Positions 34,063-44,252 of a stretch of DNA of 64,000 nucleotides are shown piece by piece (the first letter of the stretch is position 1; the number at the start of each line of letters is the position of its first letter). Origin of the DNA: Sulfurisphaera javensis (GTDB lineage Archaea; Thermoproteota; Thermoprotei_A; Sulfolobales; Sulfolobaceae); assembly GCF_041154675.1 (NCBI RefSeq), contig NZ_AP031322.1, positions 1,550,001 to 1,614,000 of the forward strand. Reading direction: 5' to 3'. The notes under the pieces were generated by a model. The model saw only the letters and a program-made list of their open reading frames with translations. It had not been told where the DNA came from and searched no databases. The translations under genes were made by a program, and so were the position numbers.

Positions 34063-34160
34063 GTGAAGAAAAACAGAAGCAACAAGTAGATCCTTGTTTT
34101 CTAGCCTGGGTTCATTTACTAGAGGTTCTTGAAAAAGATAAGAAAGATGAGAAAAAATAG
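34059..34160 (+). CDS. 33-aa small protein coupled to dienelactone hydrolase
   Basis: The ATG at 34059 overlaps the hydrolase stop (ATGA), with AAGGAGG about 10 nt upstream. The product is Lys/Glu-rich with a short hydrophobic core, VDPCFLAWVHLLEVLEK, one Cys and one Trp. This tight start/stop overlap is typical of a real cotranslated gene. Function unknown. Confidence 0.5.
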   Translation: MSEEKQKQQVDPCFLAWVHLLEVLEKDKKDEKK

Positions 34161-34164
34161 GTTT

Positions 34165-34494
34165 TTATACGTCTACCTCAATCCAGCCAATATTATCTCT
34201 AATTTGGTAAGTTTTTAATCCAAGCTTCTCTTTTGGTGCATTTGGAGAAACATAAGGTGGCTCAAGCATTGCCCCAGTTTTTAAATCAAATACTGCGTGA
34301 TGGCAAGGGCATCTCACTGTGAGTTTTTGCTCATCTAATTGGCCTAAAACACATCTAGCATGACTACATACCGCATCCATTGCATAAAGATTTCCATTTA
34401 TGTTTGCAATAAAAATAACTTTATCATCTACTTTTACAGCTACACTTTTAGCTTTTTCTAAAGCTTTTGCGGAAATTGTTCTTTTCCAAACCAT
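34165..34494 (-). CDS. Rieske-type [2Fe-2S] ferredoxin
   Basis: A 109-residue soluble protein with both Rieske cluster motifs: C43-S-H45 in AVCSHARC and C62-P-C-H65 in [10 protein letters not shown], separated by 16 residues. It resembles the small ferredoxins that feed ring oxygenases and the small subunit of nitrite reductase. Location in the aromatic region suggests an electron-transfer role there, but no Rieske oxygenase is in the window. Confidence 0.88.
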   Translation of the reverse strand: MVWKRTISAKALEKAKSVAVKVDDKVIFIANINGNLYAMDAVCSHARCVLGQLDEQKLTVRCPCHHAVFDLKTGAMLEPPYVSPNAPKEKLGLKTYQIRDNIGWIEVDV

Positions 34495-34594
34495 AAATTA
34501 ATAAAAGTTTAGTATCCTAAATGTCTTACTTTGTAAAGAGATTTAATTTAGCATTTAGGAAAAAGCTTTTTTAGTTTCATTTATAACTTTATAT

Positions 34595-35374
34595 ATGTAT
34601 TATATTTGTACTGAAAATGGTCTATTTAGATATGATAATAAGTTAGAAAGAATATGTTGTGAAGATGAATCTGTTCATGATTTTATTCCTCCAGACACCA
34701 TATGCACTGAAAATGGTGTTTATGTTAGAGGCAGAAAAACCATAGAGGGAGAGTGCTGGAGATTATATAATTTAGGTAAAATAGTAGCGTCAGTAGAAGG
34801 ACCTAAAATTTATGAAATAGAAGGAAAATTAATTGTTGATCTAACAGATTTTTCGAAAAAGTTGGGCTGGGAATTTCCTTACGGACTTCCACATATTACT
34901 GACTTTACTTTATATAAAGGTAAAATAATAGCGTCAGTAGAAGAAGGAAATTTGCTAGTAGGAGACACTCTGAATGAGTTAAAACCTATTGATTTCTTTG
35001 CAGATATGCATAACTTAATTGTAAAGAACAGTTTTTTGTTAATAGCAACTGCAAATGCTTTATATAAAACTGATCTCCAGAAGTTTGAAGTTATTTCGAG
35101 AGGTTATTTTCATGGACTCTTAGACTTAGGTGATATTACTTTAGCACAAGTTATGAGTAGTAAACCTTTACAGATTTCAGCTGATCTTACTCACTGGAAG
35201 ACCCTGGATATAGAGCTTCCAAGACCTACTTTTGGCGTTACTGCTGTGGACAAGATTGATGACGAAAATATTGTATATTCTACCACTTCCCTTTATGAAA
35301 TTAACGTAAGGAAGATTAAATATGAAAAAATAGTTGACTTACCATTAACAAGAAGGGTGATTGTAGCTAACTAG
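34595..35374 (+). CDS. Hypothetical protein with propeller-like repeats, 259 aa
   Basis: A soluble protein with short repeated segments of the pattern CTENGLFRYD, CTENGVYVRG, KIYEIEGKLIVD, KIIASVEEGNLLVG and ANALYKTD, reminiscent of beta-propeller blades. There is no signal peptide. CTENG occurs twice in the first 45 residues. No family recognised. Convergent with the muconolactone-isomerase-like gene (8-bp overlap). Confidence 0.5.
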   Translation: MYYICTENGLFRYDNKLERICCEDESVHDFIPPDTICTENGVYVRGRKTIEGECWRLYNLGKIVASVEGPKIYEIEGKLIVDLTDFSKKLGWEFPYGLPHITDFTLYKGKIIASVEEGNLLVGDTLNELKPIDFFADMHNLIVKNSFLLIATANALYKTDLQKFEVISRGYFHGLLDLGDITLAQVMSSKPLQISADLTHWKTLDIELPRPTFGVTAVDKIDDENIVYSTTSLYEINVRKIKYEKIVDLPLTRRVIVAN

Positions 35375-35678
35375 TTAATTTTTTCATTAGTTCATAAAAG
35401 TTTTCATAAGGATGTATTGCATAAACTTCAACGCTAACTGAATGTCCTAATTCTCTTGTTATTGGCAAGGTCTCTAATATCTCATCTAGTTGTTCATGTG
35501 AAGAAACATCAATTATGGCTATAACTTCTCTCTTTCCAGAAACTTTATATAAGCCCTTTATGGTCCCAGTTTTTACTGCCGAAAGTGCAGCTTCAGCTTC
35601 TTTCTTCCATATCTCCATTAATTGCTTTTGACTCATGCTTTCTGGCTGTTTTACCCTAAACCATAACAGAAATAACAT
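35367..35678 (-). CDS. Muconolactone delta-isomerase-like protein
   Basis: A 103-residue ferredoxin-like-fold protein resembling the MIase family: MLFLLWFRVKQPESM at the start, WKKEAEAALSAVKTGTIKGLYKVSG in the middle, then DEILETLPITRELG and EVYAIHPYENF at the end. Authentic muconolactone isomerase acts in the ortho-cleavage pathway, whereas the dioxygenase here is of the meta type. The substrate may therefore differ from the name. Confidence 0.65.
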   Translation of the reverse strand: MLFLLWFRVKQPESMSQKQLMEIWKKEAEAALSAVKTGTIKGLYKVSGKREVIAIIDVSSHEQLDEILETLPITRELGHSVSVEVYAIHPYENFYELMKKLTS

Positions 35679-35694
35679 AATTATACTTATTTTC

Positions 35695-36267
35695 CTATTT
35701 TAAAAAATTTATGTTAAACACTAATTCTGAGATTTTATTTAATACTGTCAAGGATTGTGATACAACACAATCTACAATATCTACAAGGACATAAAATCTT
35801 CCAAACTGATTATAGCATTCGTATACTTTTGCCTCTTTATATTCTTCTCTTTCATAACATCTATCAAAAGTTAACATATATGTTAGATGTTTTTCCTCGT
35901 CATTAAGTACAACTGCATTGAACTTCCAGTCATAAATGAGTAAATTCTCTTCTTTCAAATTATCTAAAGATATTACATCATATTCCTTATTACCCTTTTT
36001 TCTGAGTACTATATCACCATTATTGAATATATCATCATGAGATAGTCTAAGTAAAACAAGCTCTTTTACTTCTTTTATCTTTCTAGGCTTAACTAATCCC
36101 ATCTCATACAGGGTTAACAAAGCAATAAGTTTATTTTCAGTCATATAAGTGATATAATTATCTTTTGTGACTCCGTAATAATTTCCTAGCTTAACTAAAT
36201 AGTAATCACCACTTTCGTATATTGAATCAACAAGTACTGTTTCTACTGGTAAAATTGTAACATACAT
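35695..36267 (-). CDS. Hypothetical protein, 190 aa
   Basis: No family recognised. The sequence is rich in Tyr, Asp and Leu, with segments such as YYLVKLGNYYGVTKDNYITYM and DRCYEREEYKEAKVYECYN. No membrane helix or known motif. It lies 16 bp upstream of the muconolactone-isomerase-like gene on the same strand, so the two may be cotranscribed. Confidence 0.5.
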   Translation of the reverse strand: MYVTILPVETVLVDSIYESGDYYLVKLGNYYGVTKDNYITYMTENKLIALLTLYEMGLVKPRKIKEVKELVLLRLSHDDIFNNGDIVLRKKGNKEYDVISLDNLKEENLLIYDWKFNAVVLNDEEKHLTYMLTFDRCYEREEYKEAKVYECYNQFGRFYVLVDIVDCVVSQSLTVLNKISELVFNINFLK

Positions 36268-36414
36268 AATTTAAATTTTGATCCAAAAGTTTAAATATGC
36301 TTTCTCAATTAATGATTATAATAATATATTTTTAAATCATATTGTGATGAAAACGTAAAATATGAAACTAGTTTAATTTGTCTTTTAATAATAACCTTAA
36401 AGTGAAAGTAGCAT

Positions 36415-37851
36415 ATGTCTAAGGAAATATCTGAAAAAGCCTCACAAATAATTGCTAGACTTGATAGACTTCCAACTTGGGCATTTAATTACATTCTTTT
36501 AGGAATAATAGGTGTTGGTGAGCTGTTTACATTTTTTGATATATTTAATATAAATGTTAGCTTCGTTCAAACAGCAATAACTCTATTCCACGTTACACCT
36601 TCACAAGCTGCAGTATTACTAGGACCAGTAGTTTTAGGAAATCTTGCCGGTTATGTTATTGGTTCTTTAATTTTGTCTCCAATTGCCGATAGGATAGGAA
36701 GAAGAGATATGCTAATGATAACGATGCTTATAATGGGTTTGAGCTCATTTTATAATGCATTTGCACCGAATTATATTAATTTCTTTATTGCTAGAACAAT
36801 AACTGGTATAGGTGTAGGAGCAGATTTAGCAATTGTGAACACTTATGTAAGTGAAGTAGCACCAAAAGCTTATAGATCAAAATATGTCTCAGCAATTTTT
36901 ATATTTTCAACAATTGGTGGATTTCTTGCAATATGGTTAGGATTATTATTAACTACACCACCAGCCCCATTTCCACAAGGTTTACCAGTAGCTTTAGGAA
37001 GTTCTGGGTATTTTGCAACTAACGGTTGGAGATTAATGTATATTATTGGTGGTTTGTTAGCATTTATAGGACTTGCGTTAAGGTTTAGTTTGCCAGAATC
37101 ACCTAGATGGTTAGTAAGTAAAAATAGAATTGATGAAGCTGAAAAAATTGTAAACATGATGGAAGAAAAAGTGAAAAATAGAGGACATCAATTACCTCCA
37201 TTACCTAGCTTATTACCGGTATATACTCAGTCTAAACCAGTTCCATACTTAGAGATATTTACCAATAAGACTTACTTAAAGAGATTTGGCTTATTAGTTA
37301 TAATCTGGTTCTTAGCATATACAACAGTTTATAGTATTGCATCTGGATTGACTTCTCTTCTAGTTGCTCAAGGATATTCTCCATCTGAAGCTGGAATGAT
37401 ATCTGCTTTTGGTATAATTGGATTTATATTAGCAGCAGTAATAGCTACTCTATATGGAGAAAAAGTAGAAAGAAAATGGTGGATAGGAATAGGTGCTTTA
37501 ATAACAGTTATAGGAGGTTTAATAATCGCTTTAATTCCTAACTTAATTATTGATGGTTTAGGAGCAATAATCCTATTTATCGGATTTAATGTATGGGTTC
37601 CAATAGCTTATACATGGACCAGTGAAAGCTTTCCTACAAGAGCAAGAACTTCAGGTTTTGCATTGTGTGATGGTTTTGGACATTTAGGGGGAGGAATAGG
37701 AGTTTTATACATTACATCTATAGCCTCTTCACTACACTCAACTGTTGCGCTTTTTGGACTTATAGCCTCATTCTTAGTTGTTTCATCAATAATTGCCATG
37801 ATTGGAGGGCATTATACCGCAAACAAAAGACTTGATGAAATTTCACCTTAA
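36415..37851 (+). CDS. MFS transporter (sugar / aromatic-acid porter type)
   Basis: A 478-residue 12-helix major facilitator. The loop after helix 2 holds SPIADRIGRRDML, helix 4 has ARTITGIGVGADLA, and the inter-domain stretch is PESPRWLVSKNRIDEAEKIV, as in the sugar-porter and aromatic acid:proton symporter families. The aromatic neighbourhood favours an aromatic acid importer. The ATG is preceded by AT-rich sequence with a possible TATA box. Confidence 0.83.
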   Translation: MSKEISEKASQIIARLDRLPTWAFNYILLGIIGVGELFTFFDIFNINVSFVQTAITLFHVTPSQAAVLLGPVVLGNLAGYVIGSLILSPIADRIGRRDMLMITMLIMGLSSFYNAFAPNYINFFIARTITGIGVGADLAIVNTYVSEVAPKAYRSKYVSAIFIFSTIGGFLAIWLGLLLTTPPAPFPQGLPVALGSSGYFATNGWRLMYIIGGLLAFIGLALRFSLPESPRWLVSKNRIDEAEKIVNMMEEKVKNRGHQLPPLPSLLPVYTQSKPVPYLEIFTNKTYLKRFGLLVIIWFLAYTTVYSIASGLTSLLVAQGYSPSEAGMISAFGIIGFILAAVIATLYGEKVERKWWIGIGALITVIGGLIIALIPNLIIDGLGAIILFIGFNVWVPIAYTWTSESFPTRARTSGFALCDGFGHLGGGIGVLYITSIASSLHSTVALFGLIASFLVVSSIIAMIGGHYTANKRLDEISP

Positions 37852-37947
37852 AGTTTTTAAACATATTTATGATACAATTTATTAAATGATTTCTTATATT
37901 CAAATTTTTTAACATCTTTTAGAAGCTGAACATGAAAACAAAAAAGA

Positions 37948-38811
37948 TTATTTGTTTACGAGATCTTGTAACGTGATTCTCTTAAGTAATTTTGTAGTAG
38001 TAACTCTGAAATAGAGAGTATAAAAGTATCCAGCATAAACTTCTTCAAGTTTAAGAACATTTACCTCATCATTAACATAACCACCTAATTCGACATAAGC
38101 TTCACCTTTCCAAATTTCACCATAATTACTCACATCTCTTACCCTACTAGCAACTTCATATAGGTCTTCTTCACTATCTCCTCTAGATGGAAATCTTCTT
38201 AGATTTAAGAAAGGTCCGAAGTCTTTCAATGGTACACTGTTAACTTTCTCTTTTAATTCTACTTGTAATCTAAACATTATCCCTCCCCCTCTAGTTACGT
38301 AACCACCTAGTTTTAAACCAGGTTCTGGTCTGTTATATTTCGGTAAAAGAGGATGAAGTCTAGTCATAGCAATTTTAGCTATTTTCTTAGGATAGCCGTC
38401 AAGCCAACCCCTAACTAAAGCCCAGTCCTTATCTACCCACATGAAGGGAAAATATAAGTAATTTTTACCTTCAAAATTAACCTTAAACCCTATAGCCCCC
38501 TCCATATACTGAACTAGTTCTGGATCTTGATACATAAAATCCCAGTTATAATCAGAAGTTGAGATGAATTCAGCTATATATATCCATCCTTCTCCGTCTG
38601 TAGTTAAAAACGATGGTAAAAGTTGATTTGCTGAATCCTTATCAAATTTTACATGGGCTGAAATATATGTTACTCCGTAGTGCCATGGTGGTGGGAAAAC
38701 TATTTGTGATTTACCGCTTTTAGTTGGTGGTAAAGTAAAATCGTTTTGCATGAAGGAAAAGATATGTTTATGCCTTATAAATAATTCCTCAAACATGTTC
38801 AATTTTTTCAA
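37948..38811 (-). CDS. Acetoacetate decarboxylase-like protein
   Basis: A 287-residue protein matching the acetoacetate decarboxylase superfamily: [22 protein letters not shown] near the N-terminus, [28 protein letters not shown] (Lys142/Lys143 as candidate Schiff-base lysine) and a C-terminal beta-barrel. Relatives include enzymes acting on keto-acids and on aromatic-pathway intermediates. A decarboxylation step of the local pathway is plausible; the reaction is not shown by the sequence. Confidence 0.7.
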   Translation of the reverse strand: MKKLNMFEELFIRHKHIFSFMQNDFTLPPTKSGKSQIVFPPPWHYGVTYISAHVKFDKDSANQLLPSFLTTDGEGWIYIAEFISTSDYNWDFMYQDPELVQYMEGAIGFKVNFEGKNYLYFPFMWVDKDWALVRGWLDGYPKKIAKIAMTRLHPLLPKYNRPEPGLKLGGYVTRGGGIMFRLQVELKEKVNSVPLKDFGPFLNLRRFPSRGDSEEDLYEVASRVRDVSNYGEIWKGEAYVELGGYVNDEVNVLKLEEVYAGYFYTLYFRVTTTKLLKRITLQDLVNK

Positions 38812-39099
38812 GGATTTTAAAACCTAATTGTTTAAAAGACCAAATTTTCAGTAAATTATTCTAAATATCAGAAGTGAAGATCTATTGAATAAATTCTTAG
38901 TACATTAGTCTTAATTAGTTTGATGGTTATAAAATACTATAAATATATTTCATAATTTGATTTTGGATCTACTGTTTATGGCAAATGTAAGTCTTTTATG
39001 CTAGGTAGTTTTTAGCATTTTGCTGAGTGGAAATATTCGGAGATATACTTCCTCATTATTAACACAAAAATCTATTTATGACTATTTTTATATATACTT

Positions 39100-40632
39100 A
39101 TGGCATTTAAGAAAGAAATTGGTCCAATCTCAGCAGCATTCTTAGCTTTAGGTGGAATATTAGGCTCAGCGGTTCCGTTTCTTCCAGCTATAGTATTTGC
39201 ATATGGAGGTCCAATGGGAATTCTCAGTTGGTTAATAGGATTTGTTATAATGTCCTTATTAGGTTTAGTATTTGCTGAATTAGGTTCAACCTATCCAGAG
39301 ACTGGTGGTGTAGTAAGATATTTACACTTCTCTCATGGAGCTTTTGCAAGTTTCTTTAATGCTTGGGGAACATTTATAGGTTATTTTATGGCAGTAATTT
39401 CTGAAACTGTTGCTGTAGTTGAATATCTAGCTTTCTTTTATCCTTCTTTATTTCATAATGGTTCTTTAACGCCTTTGGGAGAAATAGTTACAATCTTAAT
39501 TATTCTCATATTATTTCTAGTTCAGTACTATGGTGTGAAGTTAGTATCTATGACTAATGATATTATGACTTGGATTAAGGTAATTGGACTTGTTGCATTT
39601 ATTATCATTACGCCACTTCTTGTATTTCATTCCTCAAACTTCACTCCTCCTAGTGGTATAGCTCCTTATGGTTTATCTGGTGTGCTTACAGCAACTTCAA
39701 TAACAGTTTACGCTTATGCTGGATTTAGGCAACCTATAGATTATGGAGAAGAGATGAAAAATCCTAGTAAAGATATACCTAGAGCTGTAATTTATTCTAT
39801 TCTTATTTCATTGGGAATTTACTTTCTGTTATCAGTAGTTTTTCTTGGAGCTTTAAATTGGAGTGCTATAGGAACTAAGCCATATAATTGGAGTTATATA
39901 TCTAGCTTATCAGCTCCAATACCTCAAGAATTTACTAGTAATATCCTAATTTTAGGAATATACTTTTTCATAATTGCGATAATAGCTACAATATCTTCTA
40001 CTCTTGTTTATTTCGGTTCTGCAGCTAGAGTATTATATGCTAATGCAAAGAATGGTTATATGCCCAAAGTTTTTCTAAGGTTAAACAGAAGTGGTGTTCC
40101 TTATGTGGCATTAATAGTCTCTCTTTTAATTGGTATATTCTATCTTTTTGCTTTTCCTCAATTTTTATCAGAGGCAAGCATATTCTCTGTAGCTAGTGTG
40201 ATAAGCTATGCCCCTGCCTCAGTCTCCTTATTAGTTTTAAGAGAGTTAGATAATAGGAAAAGAGTGTTTAAACTTAAATACGCTAAAATAATAGCCCCTA
40301 TAGCTTTTTCATTAGGAGGTTTATTAATATATTGGGCTACATATCCTACGACTCTGTATACAATATCATCAACTCTCGTTGGAATCCCGATTTACATTTA
40401 TTATGAGATTAGAAATAAGAGCAAATTTAGGAATATAATTTTAACAGAGCTGAAGAGAGGGTGGTGGTATGTAGCTTGGCTAATAAGCATATTATTGGTC
40501 TCTTATTTAGGTTCTTTTGGAGGAATTAATTTAATCCCATCACCATATGATATGATTACAGTCTTTCTTATTTCACTTCTTTTCTTTTATCTAGGATATG
40601 TGTATGGAAAATACGGTTTTGTAAAAGAGTAA
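39100..40632 (+). CDS. APC-family amino acid/organic-cation permease
   Basis: A 510-residue membrane protein with about 12 helices. The N-terminus GPISAAFLALGGILGSAVPFLPA, the loop ELGSTYPETGGVVRYL and the central FRQPIDYGEEMKNPSKDIPRA are classical APC features. A TATA-like TTTTTATATA lies about 20-28 nt before the ATG. Substrate unknown. Not close in sequence to the permease at 598, judging by the conserved motifs only. Confidence 0.85.
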   Translation: MAFKKEIGPISAAFLALGGILGSAVPFLPAIVFAYGGPMGILSWLIGFVIMSLLGLVFAELGSTYPETGGVVRYLHFSHGAFASFFNAWGTFIGYFMAVISETVAVVEYLAFFYPSLFHNGSLTPLGEIVTILIILILFLVQYYGVKLVSMTNDIMTWIKVIGLVAFIIITPLLVFHSSNFTPPSGIAPYGLSGVLTATSITVYAYAGFRQPIDYGEEMKNPSKDIPRAVIYSILISLGIYFLLSVVFLGALNWSAIGTKPYNWSYISSLSAPIPQEFTSNILILGIYFFIIAIIATISSTLVYFGSAARVLYANAKNGYMPKVFLRLNRSGVPYVALIVSLLIGIFYLFAFPQFLSEASIFSVASVISYAPASVSLLVLRELDNRKRVFKLKYAKIIAPIAFSLGGLLIYWATYPTTLYTISSTLVGIPIYIYYEIRNKSKFRNIILTELKRGWWYVAWLISILLVSYLGSFGGINLIPSPYDMITVFLISLLFFYLGYVYGKYGFVKE

Positions 40633-40756
40633 AAGTCTAAGGAAATTTTTATTTTTAATAGTTATTTTTTAAAAAACTTAGCCTTATTTTTAGACATTAT
40701 TTCTGATTTAGATGAATAAAAAGAGTTATTAACAAACATGATGAGTGAAATTTAAA

Positions 40757-42463
40757 TCAACTTTCTTTCTTCACTGGTTTTGGATCTGCGTTTTGTAAAT
40801 TAGCCATATCTCTTTCATAGATTACTGTCTTTCCTCTCAGTGCTGATATTATAGCTGCAATAAAGACAAGAGCTGCTGAGAAATAGAACGCAATTTTTAA
40901 TGAATCCATAAATGCTGGTGCAATTACTGTTGGGAACCAATATTTTCCAGTGATTGTTGCCAAAGCAGAAGGGGATATAGAATTTACTAAGCTAGATGGT
41001 AATTGAGCTAAAATAGTTTTTATTGGATCATAACCTAAAAACGCAGCAAATAATGCTGCAGTTGGTGGTATTTTACTCATAATTGGTGCTAACTGCGGAG
41101 CTCCAGCAGTAGTTAATGCTGATGTTAAAGCACCAGGTAATTTCAAGTAAAGTACATCAATTACAATAGTAAAGAATATCCCTATACTTAATGTACTCCC
41201 AGTGTTTGTTAACATGGCTCTTATTCCAGAGGCAGAACCCCTATGTTGTGGTGGAGCTGCATTAATTAAGGCAGCCATATTAGGCGAAACGAAAAGTCCA
41301 TTTCCTATACCCATAATGAATATTATTATTGCAAATATAAGGTAATTGAAATCGTAAGGCAGGAAAGTTAGTGATATTAGTCCAGAACCAAGGATCACTA
41401 AACCAATTGTTGCTAATTCTCTTGCTCCGTATTTATCTGATAATCTCCCAGCAATAGATCCCATTATTCCGAATCCAGCTAATAAAGGTAATAAATCAAT
41501 ACCAGCCCAGAATGGTGCTTGAGAATAGGGAATACCATGTAATGGTAACCAAATTGCTTGTAATAGTAAGACTAGCATTAATTGTAGCCCACCAAAAGCA
41601 ATTTGTGCAAATAAAATGGATAATGAAGCCATAGTAAAAGCTCTAACTTTAAATAACTCAATTCTAAACATAGGATCTTTTACCTTAGTTTCTATGTAAA
41701 GGAATAATATAAATAAAGCTACGCCAGTTGAAATGCTTGCGATTACGTAAGGATTAGTCCATCCAGTAACTGAGCTTCCATAGGGTAAAATACCGTAAGT
41801 TATCCCTACTAAGACAAGGACTAAGGCAACAGCATAAAGTATATTTCCTAGTATATCTACTCTTTGATTCTTATTAGGAGGTGTTAATTGTTTCAATGAT
41901 TTGTAAGACCATATTGTTCCAATAATTCCAATAGGTACGCTAACAAGGAATACATCTCTCCAATATATTGACGCTAATATTCCACCTAATATAATTCCAG
42001 CAACTCCTCCAAATATTCCTATTACACCATTTAAGCCTAAGGCAAAGCCTCTTTGATTTGGTGGAAAGGCTTCAGATAATACGGCAGCACTGTTAGCCAT
42101 TAAGAATGATCCTCCAATTCCTTGTATAATTCTATATATGATTAACTGAAGTGCAGCAATATTTCCAGTACCAGGAGTTATATAGAGAAGAATTGACCCT
42201 ATTGTAAAAATCGCGAAACCTAAATTATACATTCGAACTCTACCAAAGATATCTGAGATTCTACCTATGTTGATTACAAGAATTGCGGAAACTATTGAGT
42301 AACCGAAAAGTATCCAAAGCAAATATTGAAAAGATGAAAAGGGGTTAACGTTAATTCCTCTAAATATTGCTGGTAATGATATTAAAACAATATTAGCATT
42401 CATAAATCCCATAAACACACCAAGACTTGTGTTTGATAAAGCAATCCACTTATACTGGACCAT
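40757..42463 (-). CDS. MFS drug-exporter-type transporter, DHA2 (14-helix) family
   Basis: A 568-residue protein with about 14 helices. Motif A-like [16 protein letters not shown] follows helix 2, [21 protein letters not shown] is in helix 4, and [20 protein letters not shown] is motif C. The second half repeats [16 protein letters not shown] and a long outer loop follows near residue 450. EmrB/QacA-type exporters expel drugs or aromatic compounds by proton exchange. Leaderless promoter at about 42484-42494. Confidence 0.87.
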   Translation of the reverse strand: MVQYKWIALSNTSLGVFMGFMNANIVLISLPAIFRGINVNPFSSFQYLLWILFGYSIVSAILVINIGRISDIFGRVRMYNLGFAIFTIGSILLYITPGTGNIAALQLIIYRIIQGIGGSFLMANSAAVLSEAFPPNQRGFALGLNGVIGIFGGVAGIILGGILASIYWRDVFLVSVPIGIIGTIWSYKSLKQLTPPNKNQRVDILGNILYAVALVLVLVGITYGILPYGSSVTGWTNPYVIASISTGVALFILFLYIETKVKDPMFRIELFKVRAFTMASLSILFAQIAFGGLQLMLVLLLQAIWLPLHGIPYSQAPFWAGIDLLPLLAGFGIMGSIAGRLSDKYGARELATIGLVILGSGLISLTFLPYDFNYLIFAIIIFIMGIGNGLFVSPNMAALINAAPPQHRGSASGIRAMLTNTGSTLSIGIFFTIVIDVLYLKLPGALTSALTTAGAPQLAPIMSKIPPTAALFAAFLGYDPIKTILAQLPSSLVNSISPSALATITGKYWFPTVIAPAFMDSLKIAFYFSAALVFIAAIISALRGKTVIYERDMANLQNADPKPVKKES

Positions 42464-43475
42464 AATGTTAAGTACTGAACTATTAACTATTAAATTTTTT
42501 GTTGATAAAGATTTAAATAAATAAGATTTATAATGATAGAATTAACTATAAATTTGAATAGAAATTGAAAGATAATTATACTAGAGATTCTAACTTATAT
42601 GTTATCTTGCATCAGCGAAATAGTATGTTCTATCAAGTTGAAGTTAAGTAGTCTGATCTCATTAAATCTCTTATTCACTTTCAATTCTTAGTATAGTATC
42701 AACTTTTATTTATATAAAACTTGTCAATTAACTGACAATCTTTCCGTAAAACTTGCTGGCAAAGTATCAACATTTTTATTATCTAAATGAAGAATAATTA
42801 TAAGGAGAAAATAATATAGCAAATAGAATTGGGATTACTTAATTAATCTTCTTTTTTTATTCGCGTTTTGATTATGGAGTGTTTTTATTTGAAAATTTAT
42901 ATAAAAACGAGAAGTTATATCTAATATTTACCATAATACAATTTAAGTTTAGTATAGATGATTTTTTGATTAAAAGTGCTAAAATAACACCAAGTTAGTA
43001 AACACTATGTGGAATGTCACTCCAAAAGAATAGCAATACTAAGTCCTATAAGTTTTTAGCCTATTCTCTTCATTTTCAAAACCTAAGAGAATCTAAAACT
43101 TTCCGGAAATACTAGTGAAAACGCTATTATTAGTAGTTATATTTTATTTCTTTATCTAAATCTCATGTTGTGCCATAAACGTAAAAGAGAACGTCTAACT
43201 AAACGAGAAGATAAAAATCAAGGTTCTTGTTTAGAGTTTCATAGTAGAGTTTAAAAATATCTGACTTAGTGCTGTCATTGTGATATAATTATTTCTATAA
43301 CTTTCTCAAAAATTCTGACATTTATTACATATAATTTTTTCTTTATATAGAGATCATAAATGCCTTAACTTTAGTTTATTTAACAATACTACGCCACGTG
43401 AAAGAACTAGAAAATCATTTATCTAGGAATGTAGTAAACTACCTGAAAAGATATCAGTAATGAAATGTGAGATTT
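42464..43475. other. 1-kb gene-free stretch with palindromes and one inverted-repeat arm
   Basis: No protein-like frame. It holds the perfect 77-bp repeat arm at 43037-43113. An operator-like TTGTCA-ATTAAC-TGACAA palindrome lies at 42721-42738, within a pair of loose repeats (AGTATCAAC at about 42697 and 42766). The length without a gene, beside the HEPN/MNT cassette, suggests past insertion and decay. Confidence 0.5.
43037..43113 (+). repeat. 77-bp palindromic repeat, left arm of the HEPN/MNT cassette
   Basis: Identical over all 77 bases to the reverse complement of 44948-45024. The copy is itself an imperfect palindrome: AAGTTTTTAG-CCT-ATTCTCTT pairs with AAGAGAAT-CTAAAACTTT around a central ATTTTCAAAACCT. 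It begins TACTAAGTCC and ends GGAAATACT. Size and fold-back shape resemble a MITE; I cannot assign it to a named element. Confidence 0.9.
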
Positions 43476-43847
43476 TTAGTTCCAATACCATACTTTTCCC
43501 TTTCTCTTATACCTTTTTCTTATATCATCATATATTCTCTTTACTTCTGCTATAAATTCCTCATCGCCACATAGAATCTTTCCGTCCTCAAGAATTTCCA
43601 GCAAGAATGTACTTCCTTCTTTTAACTTTTTGAGAAAAACTGAAGTATTAAATGCTGTTGGAATTATTTTACCTTTAGGTTTAAAAGTTTGAATAAAAGC
43701 TTCTCTTGGATCTGTTGAAAGTTTATCAGAAACTATCAAAATGTCAATATCACTTTCCTCAGTGTAATCTCCTCTAGCATAAGAACCAAAGAGAATTATA
43801 AGGCGAGGTTGTAAATCCTTATAAAGTTCACATATTTCCTCCCACAA
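43476..43847 (-). CDS. MNT-type minimal nucleotidyltransferase (antitoxin-like)
   Basis: A 123-residue nucleotidyltransferase. Gly21-Ser22 in LFGSYARGDYTEESDIDILI and the Asp33/Asp35 pair form the polymerase-beta active-site motif. In HEPN/MNT modules this protein neutralises the HEPN partner, in studied cases by AMPylating it. The start overlaps the HEPN gene by 20 bp, the normal arrangement. Intact, unlike the relic at 32755-33215. Confidence 0.88.
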   Translation of the reverse strand: MWEEICELYKDLQPRLIILFGSYARGDYTEESDIDILIVSDKLSTDPREAFIQTFKPKGKIIPTAFNTSVFLKKLKEGSTFLLEILEDGKILCGDEEFIAEVKRIYDDIRKRYKRKGKVWYWN

Positions 43848-44220
43848 TACTTTTCACCCAATCTAAGATTTTACGAGCGCATTCTATACAATTAAGGGCA
43901 TTCCTCTCATTGTAATAATCTGCTGGTGCTCCTTCACTATACACATCTGGATATCTTGAGGGAATATACTGTTTATCTAACTCTTGGGCACACATAAGCA
44001 GATCATCAGAAACGCTTATTTGCAACTCTTGTAAAAGTAAAGTAATTGAATGCCCACGTTTTTCTTTATGGTAAAAGTTTAAAAGCCCTTTAATAGCTTT
44101 TTCGGCAGACTGCTGTGATTCATAACAAGTTTCCTCATATAACTTAGCTTGATAGTTTATTTCGGCAGACTGCAAGTTTCTTTCAGCTTGTCTTAGCCAA
44201 TCTCTAACTCTGCTTACCAT
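43828..44220 (-). CDS. HEPN-domain protein (toxin-like)
   Basis: A 130-residue helical protein of the HEPN family: RVRDWLRQAERNLQSAE, then YEETCYESQQSAEKAIKGLLNFY, then RGHSITLLLQEL and YIPSRYPDVYSEGAPADYYNE. The usual RNase motif R-x4-6-H is not obvious; the only clear His is in RGHS. It forms the pair with the MNT gene downstream. A ribonuclease toxin is likely from family knowledge, but catalysis here is unproven. Confidence 0.85.
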   Translation of the reverse strand: MVSRVRDWLRQAERNLQSAEINYQAKLYEETCYESQQSAEKAIKGLLNFYHKEKRGHSITLLLQELQISVSDDLLMCAQELDKQYIPSRYPDVYSEGAPADYYNERNALNCIECARKILDWVKSIVGGNM

Positions 44221-44252
44221 ATTAATATTCTAAGGGCTAAATTAAAAAATAG

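Noticed and set aside
34595-35374. Possible fragment of a larger propeller enzyme
   Set aside because: The frame has a good start and stop, and the flanks show no continuation of the repeats.
36870-37157. 95-codon minus-strand frame opposite the MFS gene
   Set aside because: It is antisense to conserved transporter motifs, with no start signal.
38985-39025. ATGCTA...TTAGCAT small inverted repeat before the APC permease gene
   Set aside because: The arms are only 6 bp in AT-rich DNA; likely chance.
42464-43475. Possible CRISPR or tandem repeat array in the long gap
   Set aside because: Only two loose copies of AGTATCAAC-like sequence were found, with no regular spacing.
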